64,000 nt of DNA from Clarkia xantiana subsp. parviflora (GCA_036873135.1 JAPTYO010000010.1:26467772-26531771), one strand, 5' to 3'. Counted from the stretch's first letter, positions 12,501-25,862 are shown. Translations and numbers: made by a program. The notes: a model not told the origin generated them from the letters alone.

Positions 12501-15500
12501 GAGTAAAGTGTACTATCTAGTGCCCTAGGTCTAGGATTGCTGGAGACACCATTGCTTATGCCATCAGTTACAACCGCAGAATCAGAGTGTTGAGATGAAT
12601 CATCAGACAACGGAGAACCGTGCATGACTCCAGAAGTTGCAAGAGGGCTGCTAGAGGAAATCCTCCCATCTCGAAGAACTGATGAGCTCTCCGTACCCAC
12701 CCTTAACAGAGGCCCCACTATACTTCCTGGGGTAGCATATCCACTTCCTGGGGTAGCATATCCACTCCCTGGGGCTTTAATTTGAGCCAGCGAAGGCAAT
12801 GACGCAAGCATGCTAGATTGGGGTTTCCAGTATGAGGCAGCAATTGTCTTCAGATGCTTGTTATGCCCAAAAGCAAACCGAGCCAGAGCTGTTTAACAAA
12901 AACAAAGTTGTCTCGGTCATTGCTCACAAGATGTGGTCTTCAGCTCATAAATCTTAGAAAAAGAAAGAATCAGATTAAACTTGCAGAGCAAACATTACAT
13001 GCAAGCACATAAAGGGTTTTACGAGGCCACCATTTTGTGTGGAAAAGTTATATAGTTCTTGGTAGGAAAGATCCGCAGGAGTGCAGGACACATATCTAAA
13101 GAGAGAAACAGAGAGAAGTGTTGCTCAAGATAAAATATATCATATACTTCAGAATTATGAAGCAATTCCAATGATTAACCAAAATTACTGAAGGCATATC
13201 CAGATAATATGAACCTAAACACTGTTTAATCCTTCAAGAGCAAAGAAGGGAAAATATATCTAGTGGGGTAGTTTATTGGTCTCTAGATATGAAACTGAAT
13301 TTTCCCTCGAGGGACCTAATCTAAATACAAAAAGCAGCCTGCAAGCTTTGTTAAAATTTAAATGAAACTAGACAACAAAATATTGGACTCACCTACAGCT
13401 ACCTCTGCCCTTACGAGTGGACTGCCATCTGAAGCAACACTTAGAAGGCTTCTGACAATGCTTATCTCACATCTAACCTTTTCATCATCATCATATTCAT
13501 CATCACCAACACTGTCTCTGCTAGAATCAAATCCAACATCGAGCAGAGTACCCAATGCAAAAACAGCAGAAGCCCTAACCTGAGGTATAGAATTTCAATT
13601 ACTGGAATTAGAAAAGCTAATACTATGGTCAAACTTGACATTCAATCATTCATTAGAGAAATCATTTTTCTTTATAATAAAGTTATTATATATCATAATG
13701 CACCAAGAGGGTGCAAGCTGGTATACAAAATAAGGGGAATCATATTATATATATTTAATAAGAGAAATCCCCTTAACTTTCATTAATAAATCTGTTAGAC
13801 AAGACGTGCTTCCTTTAACTAGGTTCTACTACATGGTAAATAGATGTAATGGTAGCAAGTTACAGTCAAAACTAAATGTACCTCTGGCTGGCTTTCCAAC
13901 AACAAAGGAGTGAATATGCCAGGGGCATCTGACTGTAAGCCAATCATCTGGGCCTCTGTGAAATCCTCCCAAACCTTACCAAGACAGAGACAAAGCCACT
14001 GAAGGAATAAGGGATCAGTCTGCATGTCATTTGGATTTGATGTCTGAAGATGCCGTAAGCAAACATGAATTAGACCAGCTTCAATACAGGCTTCTTGACC
14101 CCTTCTGTGCCCATCAACAATAACAGCTAAAACAAAGGCTGCCATTGCACGCTGCTCAGGATATGCTTCCATACTATCAAGGAACCTAATGAAGTATGTG
14201 TGTCCCCCATCCTTTACTAGATCAACCTGACACGACTGCATTGACAGAAACTTGAGTACACGAGACAAGAAAATAAAGAGAAGAAGAGAAGAGAAGAGAA
14301 GTACTTGATACAATAACCATTTGGGAGTTTTCAGTAAATGCAGATTAATATACTAGGTAGAGAGAATGTTCACTGGTGACAATAGGGAAAAATAGAACAC
14401 TATTTATACATATATTATGTCTTCTATTATTGTGGTGTAGGTGATGCAAATAGGCACAATAAAATGCATAAAAATCATGTACTAGAATGTTTAACATAAT
14501 AATAAATAGTAAAAAGTACATATAAGCCTTATCCCCTTTTTTCTCTTTGGGTTCGTTCGGGAGTTGGAGTTCCACTAGCTCAAAAAAGTAAGAATACCTT
14601 GTCCAGCGCAAGAATCTTCGTCCATATGAATACAAGAATCTGCCGAAGTTCAGGTGTTGTTGTTTGCAAAAGCTTAAGTACATAAGGGAATATTCCAACA
14701 GATAGGGCCTGCAAAAAGAATACAGAGCTTAATACTCAAAGCACATTAGAGAACAAAAAGAGAGTACTTCAAAATTACCAGATACACAGCCCATGGTCCC
14801 ATATCCAAGAACCTCCCCAGCAGAACAAGTGCTCGAAATCGATGGCATTGACTAAGCAAAACCTGGATTTGATGTCAAGAGATCTCGCATTAGAAAAAGC
14901 ATCAAATCATTTAGCTAAGAAATAACAGGTTAACTCTTGCTAAACAAATATTCCTGTTCCAATTAAACAAAGGAGTTCTCAGGAAACAAGTAATACTTAA
15001 TTGACCGACAATAATTTTTTTATTTCTTGCAGTTGAATATCTTAGTACTTTGTACTTGGGTTTGCAACCTTTTGGAGCTTACCGATGATACCTTACCATA
15101 TGTTAAATTACACATTAGGCCGAGTCAAGCCCAACGGGGAAACATAGAGCAACCACCCATACAATTGAGATTCCTTCGTAAAACCAAGTGGTGATAGGAG
15201 AAGGTAGCCCAATTGCATAAATGGTGCTCTAATACTGACACCAATCGGGGTGGTATATACTCACGGTGGAGAATACGTAGCTGACTTCAACGCTCCCCCA
15301 CACCGTGAAAGCTCTTTGTTAAGGCTTGTCAAATCCAAATGAGTTGGGACAAATTTTAGAACAAATCCATTCTCACTTGCATGCCCGACCAGGAAAAATC
15401 TGGTACGTAGAGTGAATGGGAACACAAACCCAACACCATTTGGAACCGGACTCGGATACCATGTTAAATTCCACATTTGGCCGAGCCAAGTCCAACGGGC

Positions 15501-18500
15501 CAACAAAGAGCAATCATCTATACTACTGTGGTTTCATCCTAAAACCAATTGGTGATATATGGTGCTTTAATACTTAGACACCAGCTCGTGTGGTATATAA
15601 TCACAGTGGAGGAAACATAGTTGACTTAAACGCCACTGAAAGAAGCAGTTCTTGCACAAAATAAAACCTAGCCAATTTTTGGAACAGATATTTTAATTTT
15701 ATCAACAAAAGAACATATAGACTGTTGCACCAGAAAATTGTAGGGTCAATTTTGTCTCTCTATAATCACAGAACCCAAAACAAAATACAGAAAGAACATT
15801 GCAAGGGGAACTGTACAATAAGTGGTCCAAGTAACAGAAAAGTGTCATACCTGAAGGACTATTGGCAACTGTTCTGGTGGCTTCTTGTGTTCATTTCCAT
15901 GATCAAGCCACACCTCAAAAGCTGTTAATTGTTCGGTAAAAAAGGGACTTGGCTGAAAGAAGAGAAACATAATTCAAGAGTAGGTTCTTTTTTTTTTGTG
16001 CCAAATATTCAACAGTAGTCATGAATAAATAAACTTAGGAATACAAAACCTGAAATTCAGCAGCAGGATCCTCAATCAAAGATGGAAGCTGGGAAAGGCA
16101 AATTTCGGCAGCCCTATCCCAAGCATCCCTGCAGTACATATAAGAGATAGTATTAGCAAGACATATAACACTACATTCAGTAAAATTACATTCACATCAC
16201 AGTACCACATATGATGCTGGTGTGTCGGGGGCAAGATTGGGTGGGAAATTGGAGAGCAATTTGCAGATCGCATGATTCTCTCAGCTAGTAAGAAATTCCG
16301 GAATAGACTAGCAACTAAGAGATCTTGCCTGAACAATCTCTGAAACAGATCTGAAAGCATAAAATACTTAATATTAAGCAGACATTAGTAATTAGATAGC
16401 TGAAGAAACTCTTGCCTAAAAAAACAAAACAAAAGATAGTAAAGACAACTGCAACATCTATGGAAAAAAAAATCAGGAATACCATGGGGTAAGACATTCC
16501 AAGCAATTGTATCAGTTACTGCAGTAAAAATCCAGTTCAATTCACCCAGAAGTGTTTTCCTATCATTCGGACGGCCAGGAATTTTGTCGATAAGCGAGAA
16601 ATCAAGAGACTCTCGGAGTAACGACCGAGGACAAAACCTGCACCAAATAACAAAAAGTTAGGTGATACTGAGCTAATTTAATATCAAAGTTCACTTCCAT
16701 GTGACAAAAGTGGACATGGAATTGAACTCTGCATTCATAGAGTACTTGACATGGATCAAAATCATGGTACAGGTAGACGACAAGTTGGAGAAGGGATTTC
16801 CAAATTCGCAGATAATTAACAAAGAAAGAGAGTCCAATCATATCATAAATAATACAAGCAGAAAACTGGCATCCTCTTAATCATAAGAAACTGAAGACGA
16901 CCATGTCAATTGTTAAAGCAATCGCTAAGTAAAAGTTTCTTACTGCATTTGCATTTTCTTTAAATTGATACAACTAAATGAAGTTCAAATTCCTAGGAAT
17001 TTTTTTTAAAGGCTCAAATACATTGAGCCCGTGAATTAAGTAAATGTATATTAAAGTTATGCCGTTTAATCTCCAAGTTCTTGAACTCAATTCCATCAAT
17101 ACGGGTTAGGACGAGCATCCTCAATTTTCAAGACATCAACTGACACATGGCATATATATAAAAGACCAATTACAAGGAAGTATGCATGAGAATACTTAAA
17201 CAGACAATAGTAAACCAAGAGAGAGGAGCCACCATCTTAAGGCCATCTTTATTGGTGTAGTGAGGCAAGAAGTAAAAACATCAGCAGGGAACTCTGAACT
17301 TTGCGGAAGAGTCTCATGTGCCTCACAAGCAGCAAGAAGAATACAATCTTTCTTTGATTCCAACGAACTAGAAGAGCCCAAGTTATGTAGCTACCAAGAA
17401 AATTTCAAATTAGCTTTTAAAAGCTGAGTTATTAGTAAAGCATACCATAAAGGAAATAGCTAACCTCACTAAATGCATTGACAACCAATCCTGCAGCAGA
17501 GCAATCTAAGACATATATAGACGGTGTCTTCAACCATGAATCAAGGTCACTGATTGGCAGAGGTATGTATTGTGTATAACTCTGTAAAATGGACTAGTAA
17601 GAATATTGAACAGGAAAATATATGAACTATTACGAGGAGACAATACATCAAATGAATTTACACCGAGTCACTGACCTTACTATCTATATTTTTTTGGCCA
17701 AATTATACTAGGGTATTCAATTATACTGACCTTATTGAATACCCAGATTTCACCATTTGGAGTTGGCTTTGGTACACCATGCCCATTATAATGAAACAGA
17801 ACCCTTTCGGACTTGGCATATTTACGACATGTTGTGCAGAGCTTCCTAACCTCATCAACAGTAGGATCAAGCTTATCCTTGTAGCAAGCCTAACCAGTGG
17901 CCGTCAGGGACATAAAAATCAAGTCCATGATGGGATATTTTTGAAAAATTATAAAAATATTGTTATTGAACAGAAGTTCCATCTCACCCGTGGTTGCCAC
18001 CTTTCATATTGTTTCTTCAAGGCTTCACCAATCGTTTCTAAAGCTTTTCTAGGTGCCATTGAAAACGGATCTGCATGCATGAGGGGAATCAAGAATGAAA
18101 TGGAGATGTCAAGAGGCTGACATGTCGTATTTCTCATCTACATATGGACTCACATGAGTTCTAAACATGCAGCTAATTCCTCCTAATGCAGGATTTTCGA
18201 CATGAAAAAAAATGTCCCTTCTAAAGAGGTTGGCTTACTCTTTTAGTTAGCTCAAGCAAACTTACAAGTGTGCAAATCCACTCAAGAAAGACTAAGCTAA
18301 TAAGAATATACAAAAAGGTAAAATCCTACGAAACTTTAACAAAAGATCCATTCATTAAGCAGCAACAAGCATGGTAATCCTCTCAAACTAAAAGTAAATA
18401 TATAGTAAAAAATAATAATACGTACCGATCCAGCACTCCATTCTGGCACAGGGGGAGATCTTAATCACATCTGGTGGATCTACACTTATATTTAAGCATA

Positions 18501-20240
18501 AAACCATAGCAACACATCCTGTTTTCATCTGCATAGTAGAACATCTAATCATTAGTGCTAGCAACAGGGTTCTTCTATATTAATATCAACTGTATCCTAA
18601 CTCTCTTTCAATCCTTTACCCATACACAGATTACTGCACCACTAAATGAAATCCTGACTCTGCCACATTAGGTGATGCACGATGACAGTGAAGCATACAC
18701 AACGGTGGTGTTTGTCTCCAACTGAACCATAGAGATGGAAACCTAAAGATTGCAGGAAATATTGACTAAACAAGATTTCTGCATTTACTTTATAGCAATA
18801 GGCTGCTAAAGCAACAAGCTTAGATGGTTGCCCACTATACAGTGGATTACACTAGAGCATCGTACAGTTACTCCCCTACCTAACGAGCTATTCAAAGATT
18901 GCACGGTATTTAATTTTGTCAAGTCTTCTCTCACCAACATCAATTCTGGAGCATCGAGGAGTTATTCGAGATTGAGAGTGAAGAAGGGAAAAGACAAAGT
19001 TAGGTGCGAGCAAAGGGGAGGTGAGGAAAAATATCTCCTAGATTGTCCATAAGGTATGTCAGCGAAAGAGCAGCAAAGTATATCAAGTAAATGATCAGGA
19101 TACTGTTAAATGAAAAGGACAGAGAACAAGGAACTCTATAAGTCACCGCATCTCTATCAGTTAGAATAAGCCTCATTATTACGAAAAAAAATTGTTTGCA
19201 CAAGGAACTCTAGAATTAATAGACCATGAGCTCCTAGGAGTGACTGTCCCCACTACAAGCCTTCCTAGTTCCTATAGATCAAAATTGTTGATAGAAACTC
19301 ACAAGTTACAGGGAGAGTATTTCCTAATTAGTTAAGAGGTCACATTATGTTTGCCCAGGCTAATCTTCAGTAGACAAAGTATATCTGACTTAAGCCTAAT
19401 ACTATCCATTATTGCCTTTGAAGTTTTCCATCAAGAGTGGAAGGTTCTATCTATTGGAGTGACAATGCAAATACACAGCCCCAACCTAATGTCATGTCTG
19501 TTCAAAACTAGCACGATTGGACACTATCCTTACAGGTCAGCTCCATGATGGTGATATGTCATCAATATAACTTAACCATTGTGAGTAGCGACGTCTTGGG
19601 GCATTATTTATGAGATATTTACCTTAATAATAATAATAATAACCAACCAAACCTGATTCTACTCATAAGGGCTTTTCATTCTGAGAATGGCATATGACGG
19701 TATATTGATTGGAGTGCAGATGTAACCTGTGGTCATGCTTTTGCAAAACTAGCACAACTGGACAATTTCAGTAGCTCCGTCTCAAAACTATATAATGAGT
19801 ATAACTAACTTAACTACCCAAACAGAAAAGAAGCAAGAAAATGAAAATCATTGCTCAGATACCCAAGAAGCAATTGATAAAGCTCAAGATATCATATAAA
19901 GTAACAAACGCTAACTAAATTGAAGACCTACCCGGTCCTTAAGCCGCCATTTTGAGACAGAACCACAGTCGGAATGACCACACGCGACACAAGCCTCGAA
20001 AGCTTCATGCCGCAACTCACAGAGCACAACATTTTGGGGGAGGTAGGCCATGGAGGTGGCGCCATGTGCCCCTGCATTTGCGTAGCTACTGCTGGCAGCA
20101 TCAGAATCCCTGCCCCGCGGAACTAAATCAACATCTTCATTACTGGAAGAACTAGCGTCACAACGGTCTAAGTGGTTCGCTCCCAAAGACACCACGGACG
20201 ATTGGGAAAACCTAGACGCCATCAAATCGCCTAATGCCAT
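9550..20240 (-). CDS. RAPTOR1: RAPTOR, regulatory-associated protein of TOR, 23 exons, intact
   Basis: Role (known): TORC1 scaffold that recruits substrates to TOR kinase. Exons, 5' to 3': 20240-19932, 18528-18426, 18070-17988, 17889-17731, 17581-17465, 17390-17233, 16637-16483, 16350-16206, 16128-16050, 15952-15851, 14862-14779, 14708-14598, 14235-13882, 13579-13393, 12888-12295, 12082-11750, 11662-11539, 10845-10721, 10631-10486, 10405-10304, 10224-10139, 10061-9980, 9888-9550. All borders are GT-AG, the phases agree, and they give 1,358 residues, the usual plant length. Seen: start [15 protein letters not shown]; Raptor-N caspase-like domain with HYNGHGVP (198-205) and a Cys at 245 in [12 protein letters not shown]-type region about 300-720 ([20 protein letters not shown] at its start); Ser-rich linker about 740-930; WD40 repeats about 1020-1350 (ending [12 protein letters not shown]). 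No frameshift or stop. Transposons sit only in introns. Confidence 0.97.
10873..11399. mobile_element. MULE-type foldback element in a RAPTOR intron
   Basis: A 527-bp hairpin begins GGGTTAACAGGTCTTTTGG and ends with the complement, ...AGACATGTTAACCC. Both sides are flanked by AAAGAAAAA (10864-10872 and 11400-11408), an exact 9-bp target duplication as made by Mutator-like transposases. It lies in the intron between the RAPTOR exons ending at 11539 and starting at 10845, leaving splice sites intact. No coding capacity; related to 5187-5755. Confidence 0.9.
15101..15635 (-). mobile_element. TRIM-like miniature LTR element in a RAPTOR intron
   Basis: Two diverged direct repeats, 15101-15293 and 15462-15635, both begin TGTTAAATT and share blocks such as ATAGAGCAA/AAAGAGCAA, GGTGGTATAT/TGTGGTATAT and GACTTMAACGC. 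On the minus strand the sequence right after the repeat is TGGTATCCGAGTCC, close to the initiator-Met tRNA primer site TGGTATCAGAGC, and a purine run GTGTGGGGGA precedes the other repeat. Short LTRs, short internal part and no frame fit a TRIM. No target duplication was found, and the repeats are well diverged, so it is old. Confidence 0.6.
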
Positions 20241-20374
20241 CCAACTCGAGAAAGAGCCAGATCAATACCCGGAGAACAAAAAACCGTAACAGCCAATCAA
20301 TTAATCAGCCACGACTACTTTTCGGACGTTTTCACTACGGAGGAGGCCTCAGCTGTTGACGATCGACGGAGAAG

Positions 20375-20407
20375 CTAATCAACGAAGCCGCTAAACCAGC
20401 GGCGCAT
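20375..20407 (-). CDS. Possible 10-codon upstream ORF of RAPTOR
   Basis: A short ATG frame reading MRRWFSGFVD then stop lies about 135 bases upstream of the RAPTOR ATG. If transcription starts upstream of it, it would be a uORF. The transcription start cannot be placed from the sequence, so this is only a candidate. Confidence 0.3.
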   Translation of the reverse strand: MRRWFSGFVD

Positions 20408-20727
20408 GGAGACTCGCAGGAAGGAAGAGAGAGAATCCAGCTCGGAGAAACGCTCAGATAGAGCAAGACAGTATGTGGGTGGATAGCGTCGGAGAAGAAC
20501 AAACCCTAGATGGGAGAGGGTGGAGGAGGAGGAGGAGGAGGCGGCGGCTTGTTTGGAAATGTGAAGAGTGGCGTGGCGGCACAGAAGCAAATGATGAGAT
20601 TGTAAAAGAGAAGGGAGGGGAGGGCTTCCCGGCGATTTTACCTTTTAGAAGAGGAGGAATTTAGGAATTTTTGGTTGCTCATTCATTCATACTTGATCGA
20701 ATCGATCCATGCTTTGCTCTACATTTC

Positions 20728-20728
<1 letters not shown>

Positions 20729-20772
<44 letters not shown>
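20729..20772. repeat. (TTA)n microsatellite
   Basis: About 14 uninterrupted TTA/TAT units just upstream of the RAPTOR promoter region. The flanking 20,773-21,259 is AT-rich with no gene. Confidence 0.95.
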
Positions 20773-20774
<2 letters not shown>

Positions 20775-21264
20775 TTATAATAATTATATATTAATTTATT
20801 TTTATTTCCTGATCGTATTTTCCATTTTTTGCTTCGTCATATATTGATGTTAATTTTAGTAAGTAAATCTGAGTTTATAAGAAAAACAAAAACAAAAAAA
20901 GTAAATTTGCATTCTCCATATTGAAATAAAATTCTGCACAAAAAAAATAAAATAAATTTTCCTCAAACAAAATTTTATTTAAAAAAATAAAATTATTATT
21001 GATTAAATTAGATAATAATACATTACGAAATTAATGATGTTTAAAATCAACTTTACATTTTTTTACCAAAAATAAAACTCATAATATTTCGTCAAGTGGC
21101 AACACTATGATTTAGAGTTTTAAAATGTAACGCAGAAAAAATAAATATTTATTGAATACTATTATATAATTTTAATTTTTTATAAATATAAATATATTTA
21201 TTTTATTTTATTTATTATAATATTATCTACTCTTGAATATCGTAATAAAAAAGTTATAGATTTT

Positions 21265-22802
21265 TGTAAACACCTAATTTTGGTCCGCACATAGCACGTT
21301 AAAAAAAACGTCATATGTGACGCGTCAAAAAAAGGAAGTATTTAAATATGGAAGGTCGCGAAGTTTCTAAAGATAGGACTGGCTTAAAATAGGATAGTGT
21401 ATATGCATTATTTATTGTAAAATATTTAGAAAATATATTATGTGTATTTATGGTGAAATACATAAATATATATGTATATTTTCGGAATATTAAATGCATA
21501 TTTTTTCAGATTTTATTTTCCTAATTTAGGGGTCCTAGTTTAGCTATAAATAGGGTCCTTTTACATGTAAAAAAATACACCACATCAATAATAATACATC
21601 AGATTTCGAAACCTGTGCAGATTTGTCTCCTAGTGAAAATGTTTTTTTTTTCTCTCTCTCTCTCTCTCCCTCTCTCTCTCTCCGGCGAACCAGACTTCCG
21701 ACCACCCCTCTGCAGCCCAGCCACCGTGACCACCAGACCAGACCTCCACGGCCCGATCGTCGCCGGACTTGTTGCGCCGTTGCCGAGCCACGCTGTCCGG
21801 TCATCCTCCGCCATCCCCAGCGCCGAGCCACCCTATCACCACGGTCACCCTGATCAAACCACTTCAACATCGCCTGCACCGGAGCTCGCCGTCCAGACAG
21901 TCCGTCCCGACTCCGACTGGGATCTGACTCCGCTCGACGTCGCCGGAGCCGCCTTTCGAGCTACCTGCTACTGACGTGGCTACTCCTGCTCGCCTGGCCG
22001 AAGTTCGCCCGTCACCGGAAGTGCCACCAGTCGCGGTTGCCACTGCCGGAGTTGGTCGTCAGCGCGCCAGCATCCCAGCCTCGCCATCAGCCCAGATCTA
22101 AGCTGCCGGAATTCTCCTGCTGTCTGTCCCGCTGTTAACCGTTTTGTTCTGCGCAGGTAAGTTTGTTTGTTTTTTTTCTTTAAATTATTATTTAATTATG
22201 AATCATTTTCTGTTTTTTTTTTCTTCATTATTTTTATTAGAATAATTATATTGATGTTAATTTAGTCATGGACAAATAATTCTAGTTTAATTGCATGTTG
22301 CGACATTGTTTTTTTTATGTTATACTAGTATGAATTAATTTGACATAAATAGTTTTAAATTTGATTAGTTTAGATTAATTAATTGATAAAGGGTTAATCG
22401 TGTATATTCATCATATTTTGATTAGTTTAAATTAATTAAACGATAATTCGTCATGTTAATTCACGTTGATTTAATTATGTATGATAATTGTTAATATTGT
22501 TAGGTTTTATCGTCGTTCATGTGTATAATCGATTTATAATTTATTAACAATAAAAATGGCAATTAAGTGAATTGAGTACCGAAAGGGCGTGGTTAAAAAA
22601 ACATATTTTTAATTCGTAATAGAACCCCCGAACTTGAATTTCTGATCGTAGACCGGTTTTATACCTAGGTGTTTAATTCGTTATTCGCTTAGGTGATTTA
22701 GGGATTCTAGTTAGCCTTACAATTAACTAGTGGCGACTCTTTTCAAATTCCGCACGTTTTCAAAACGTAATTCGTCATAGGTCAGATTTTTAGGGTCCGA
22801 CA
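21265..22802 (+). repeat. 5' LTR of the outer element
   Basis: 1,538 bp, TG...CA ends, closely matching 39016-40558 by eye with scattered substitutions and a few short indels. It has a TATA box, a CT-run, a GC-rich leader of about 450 bp and an AT-rich 3' part. A CAG/GTAAGT sequence at 22154-22160 sits at the junction of the GC-rich and AT-rich parts. Confidence 0.95.
21544..21553 (+). promoter_or_regulatory. TATA box of the outer LTR
   Basis: CTATAAATAG, followed about 100 bases later by a CT-rich initiator-like run. The same motif is kept in the 3' LTR near 39296. Confidence 0.7.
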
Positions 22803-22805
22803 ATT

Positions 22806-22823
22806 TGGCGACTCTGCTGGGGA
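22806..22823 (+). other. Primer binding site of the outer element
   Basis: TGGCGACTCTGCTGGGGA lies three bases after the LTR end. It begins with TGG and fits the 3' end of a plant tRNA-Arg, the primer type described for Ogre/Tat elements. The tRNA assignment is from memory. Confidence 0.7.
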
Positions 22824-22849
22824 TAGATTTAGAGGGTTCGGGCTCAGTA

Positions 22850-25800
22850 TGTTCACTTTTTGCCATGTTAAAATTTCGTAATTTTTATTTTTATTTCACA
22901 GATCTAACTTGTTTTTTTGTGATTTCAGGTGTGGAGTTAAGTTTTTATTATGACTAACTATCTTTCTTTATTGTGTCACACACCCACTTTAGCGTAATCT
23001 CCAAAACGCCTAAACCCCAGGGCGACTAGGAACCCCCGGAGGTTTAGTAAGGTACGACCGGAGCGGCTGGGCCGCCGGTACGGCTCGGAAAAACTCTACT
23101 CGCTTGTGAAGGTCTTATGATCCCTATGATGGGGTGAGGAAACCACCTTATCGGGAAACTATCAGTGGAACCTACCTTGTAGAGCAAAGCCACACATTTT
23201 TACCCCCTAACATGTTGTGTTTTATCCGTGTTTTTTTGTTGTAAAAAAGAGTTGTCAGGAAAACTGTAAGTTTTTTTTTTAATTGTGTAACTTTTATTCC
23301 CATGCATTCATCTAACTGCATTTAAAAAAAAAAAACAAATAAACTTTTTCAGCTAAGTAGTTAGTCATTTAGAAATTTTATTTCCGAACATGCATTTTGT
23401 ATGCATTGTTTTTTTAAAAAAAAACCTCTTACTTGATTTTTTTTTATTTCAAACTTGCGTTTCATACGCATTATTTAAAAAAAAAAAAAAAACTCTTCAG
23501 GTAAGTTGTTATTTTGGTTAGCGTGTCGCGCATGTAAAAAAAAATTGGAAATTTTAATTCCCCTTTAGCTAATAGAGCTTCTAATTTCGAACGTGCATTC
23601 CATATGCATCATTTCAAAAACTTTTTACCTGAATTGTTTTATTTTAAATCATGCATCTAGTATGTATTAATTAAAAAAAAAATTAGATAAATCGTAATCT
23701 CTCTTAGTTTTAGGGCTCCTTGTTTAAAAACATTTTACCTGATTTTTTTAAAGGATGTGCATCTCATGTGCATTATTTTCGGAAAAACCTTTCAGGTAAA
23801 TTGTAATTTTTCTTAGTTGTAGAACTTTCATTTTTAAGTTTGCATCTTGTATTTTTTTTTTTTTTGTGCATCTCATATGCATTTTAAAAAAAAAAACATT
23901 TCACTTGATTATCTTTTTTTAATTTTGAGCAACTAGGATGCATTGATTTTTTTTCCCCTCATAAAAAAAAACAAAAAAATTCAGGTAACTTGTAAGTTTT
24001 CTCAACTGTACAACTTTCACTTCATGTACATCTCATAGGCATTGTTTTAGGAAAAACGATTCTTTTTTTAGATTGTAAATCTTCTCTTAGTTGTTGAGCT
24101 TCTAATTCCAAACATGCATTGCATTTGCATTTGCTTTTATAAAAAAAAAAATTTGTACATACATTCCATATGTGTCATTCAGGTAAACCGGTTGTAAGTT
24201 GTAAGTTTCTTATCAGTAAAACTTTAACTTTTCGAGCATGCATGAGCATTTTAAAAAAATCAAAGCGTCATTCGTTTTTATCCAAGGTGTGTTGCATTTT
24301 TACGGCAAAATTGTCATTTCAACATTTGCATGAGCTAGCGTTAAAAAAAAAAAAGAGTTGATTCTATTTTTTTGAGAAAATAGTTTAAATGTGCAGTTGA
24401 GTGTGACTATTCGAGCTTAAACAAATGACGAGAAAATCTTTTTGAAAAAAAACTTCATCTATCGTGCGTTCGAGCCAGATAGTACACTCAGCGAACTCAT
24501 TAAACTCCAAGCTAGTGCAAAACACCTTAGATCATAAATTTTGATTCTTTCTGAAATGTAATCGAAATTATGAAATGAATGCCATTAGAAGTTTTCCGAA
24601 AAATCATGCAGGACTCATTTGATTCTTTATACTAACTTTCGTGTCTGGTCTTTTAAGGTACCCTTGGTTAGGTATCCCGCACATACAAGTTGTGTCAGCC
24701 AAAATGGGCAACATAAAAGGAAACGTGCAGTCATCCAGTTGCACGAAGAACAAATTGTGCACTCGGGATATCCAACGCTCAGGTACAGTGAATTATACTT
24801 GATTTTTTTCTTGAGATTTGAGTGTGCCTACTCTTTTTGCAGATCAGACGAGGTCGCAACCACATGAAACGTGACTGCTTCAAATAACTTACATGCCAAA
24901 ATTCCACCTACCATGTGTGGAATTCATAACGCGTCCCCGAACCAAGCCGTACATCCGTTTTACGGTGAGGTCTAAACCGGCCAGTGGCAACCAAGGGGCA
25001 TCTCCCATTGAGATCGGTCATGAGAAGATCATCAAGAGTCTCGTGAAGATTCGATGTGCTGATCAATGAACATTTTAGATGTCAAGCAAATAAAACATTA
25101 TTGTTGGCGCCTTCCATCAGAGGTCCAGGGGCATTTACTTTCCGGCAGGTGCTCATATACAAGTTGTGATTTATAGATGGATCAGGAAAATCAGGACATG
25201 CAGCAGGTCCAGTCGCATAGCGTTTCCCACTAGAAAAAAATCCAACACCCAGGTAAGAAAAGTTGTGATCATTTTTATCCTAGAAATTTGAGTTTTTCCT
25301 TAATCATTGTGCAGTTTGGATAATCATCCAAATCAAAGCCCCAGAAGAGCACATCTCGTGCGCGGCCCTTTGCTCGCCGCAAGCTGTCGAATTTGTCCCA
25401 GATACCTCATGCGATATCTATGCCCAAATTTACCATTTGCGAACTACTGTGACAAACTCAACACCATCCATGTGTGTTCATCAACCAGACCATTCATACA
25501 GAATGTGACGAGCCTAACCCGATTGGTGCTAGCTGTGAGGCATCCCCAGACGAGATTGAGAAATAGCCGGGGCACTTGAGAAGCTGAGATTAGAAATCAC
25601 TGGCTATGTCATTCATTGGACGTAAGGTCCATCCATGGCATCGACACGACCGACGTTTAGACTCAATTAGCTGAGTCGTTCTCTAGAAGGTTTTTTCAAT
25701 CTGCCACTAGGGGGCATGTACGTAATTGTTGTTGATTATTTTCGTTAAATTTTCTTTTCCAATAAAGAAGCAAAAAAGAAAAAGAAAAAAAAAAAAGAGA

Positions 25801-25862
25801 AAAAAAAAAGGCAAAAAAAAAAAGGCAAAAAAAAAGCAAAAAAAAAAAAACACATTTTTTTA
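22850..25862 (+). repeat. Non-coding leader of the outer element with diverged repeats
   Basis: From about 23230 to 24360 a degenerate unit recurs with ATGCAT-like cores (CATGCATTTTGTATGCATT, CATTCCATATGCATC) between poly-A and poly-T runs and GTAAGTTT-like segments. 24,400-25,740 has no recognisable frame. 25,745-25,860 is an A-rich run with scattered G. Confidence 0.6.

Noticed and set aside
13020..13095. Exon-like open stretch (reads ..[21 protein letters not shown]..) in a RAPTOR intron
   Set aside because: It has an AG before it, but including it breaks the phase between the exons ending 13393 and starting 12888, which join perfectly without it, and plant RAPTOR has no extra segment there.
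20375..20590. 71-codon minus-strand frame in the RAPTOR leader
   Set aside because: It opens with TTG; only its last ten codons follow an ATG, reported as a possible uORF.
21615..21974. 119-codon ORF in the outer 5' LTR, and its twin at 39340-39708
   Set aside because: Pro/Ser/Thr-rich with a poly-Ser-Leu start from a CT run; no motif. Being open in both LTRs may only reflect their recent common origin and high GC.
24619..25579. Frames in the outer element leader (82 and 90 codons)
   Set aside because: No gag, protease or zinc-knuckle motif; surrounded by stops in all frames.
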